Assembly (NCBI GenBank): GCA_963691705.1
Contig: OY829540.1
Location: forward strand, 1,250,001-1,314,000
Source of the DNA: Viola odorata
Taxonomy: Eukaryota > Streptophyta > Magnoliopsida > Malpighiales > Violaceae
Length of the DNA: 64,000 nt
Reading direction: 5' to 3'
Shown piece by piece: positions 63,670-64,000 of the stretch; position 1 is the stretch's first letter, and each line of letters opens with the position of its first letter. Below the pieces are notes generated by a model. It was not told the origin of the DNA. It did not search any database and was given only the letters and a program-made list of their open reading frames with translations. A program made the position numbers and the translations under genes.

Positions 63670-64000
63670 CTGTAAAATTTTAAAAATACAATTAAGAAAC
63701 AGAAAGAATATGCAGAGAGTAGAAGAGAGTCAGAAAATGCAGCAGGTAGAAAGTCGTCAGAAAGAAGTTTTATTACAAACTCGATTATCAGTGGTTATTA
63801 ATCTGCTGGCCTGTAGAACTAATAGTTGATTAAATTTTCTTGTTTAACAGTTGCGCTTGTCTCAGCGCTCTAATACCTCATTCAATTGAATAAACTTGAA
63901 CAGAAATCAAAACCAATATTTCAGTAGATGTGTCTAGCTACAGAACAGAACAAGCAAATTCTTCATGAAAATTGATACAATAGCCGATGACAAGATGAAT

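Overview
This window is nuclear DNA of a flowering plant, almost certainly a eudicot. It is AT-rich, its genes carry short exons with GT..AG introns, it has a MIR319 locus and plant-specific gene families, and the gaps are filled with plant transposons (Ty3/gypsy elements, hAT, Tourist-like and Stowaway-like MITEs). I could not identify the species. Exons were placed by eye from reading-frame continuity across splice sites and from family resemblance.

Layout. 1-2506 (-): first three exons of a GT14 glycosyltransferase, with a hAT element in its third intron; the last exon is not seen. 4751-6497 (+): choline transporter-like membrane protein. 7110-8990 (-): small plastid-type DnaJ zinc-finger protein, head-to-head with a broken NKAP-like gene (9450-10562) that runs into a non-coding LTR element (about 10575-13588). 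15754-17481 (+) and 20702-22489 (-): a convergent pair of cation/calcium exchangers (CCX) with LTR-like sequence between them. 23176-30480: a decayed Ty3/gypsy element with clear LTRs and 5-bp target duplication, abutting a 1.1-kb hAT element (30490-31609). 32280-35479 (-): an EMSY-like (ENT-domain) gene with tandem repeats where an Agenet domain is expected. 38440-38660 (-): MIR319 hairpin. 45848-48445 (-): glyoxalase II with a frameshift at its metal-binding motif. 52039-55113 (+): SNAPc subunit 3 (SRD2). 55468-57421 (-): alkenal double-bond reductase. 57590-61313: gag fragment and LTR of an Athila-like element, flanked by two copies of a MITE also present at 3521. 62292 to the right edge (-): the last exons of a WDR75-like WD-repeat protein.

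The genes are ordinary, functionally unrelated housekeeping or transport genes and do not form a pathway. I see no clearly new system. The points most worth a second look are the EML-like gene in which 38-residue repeats sit where Agenet is expected, the 7-bp duplication in the glyoxalase II active-site exon, the in-frame loss of RNase H from the gypsy polyprotein, and the layered transposon insertions.
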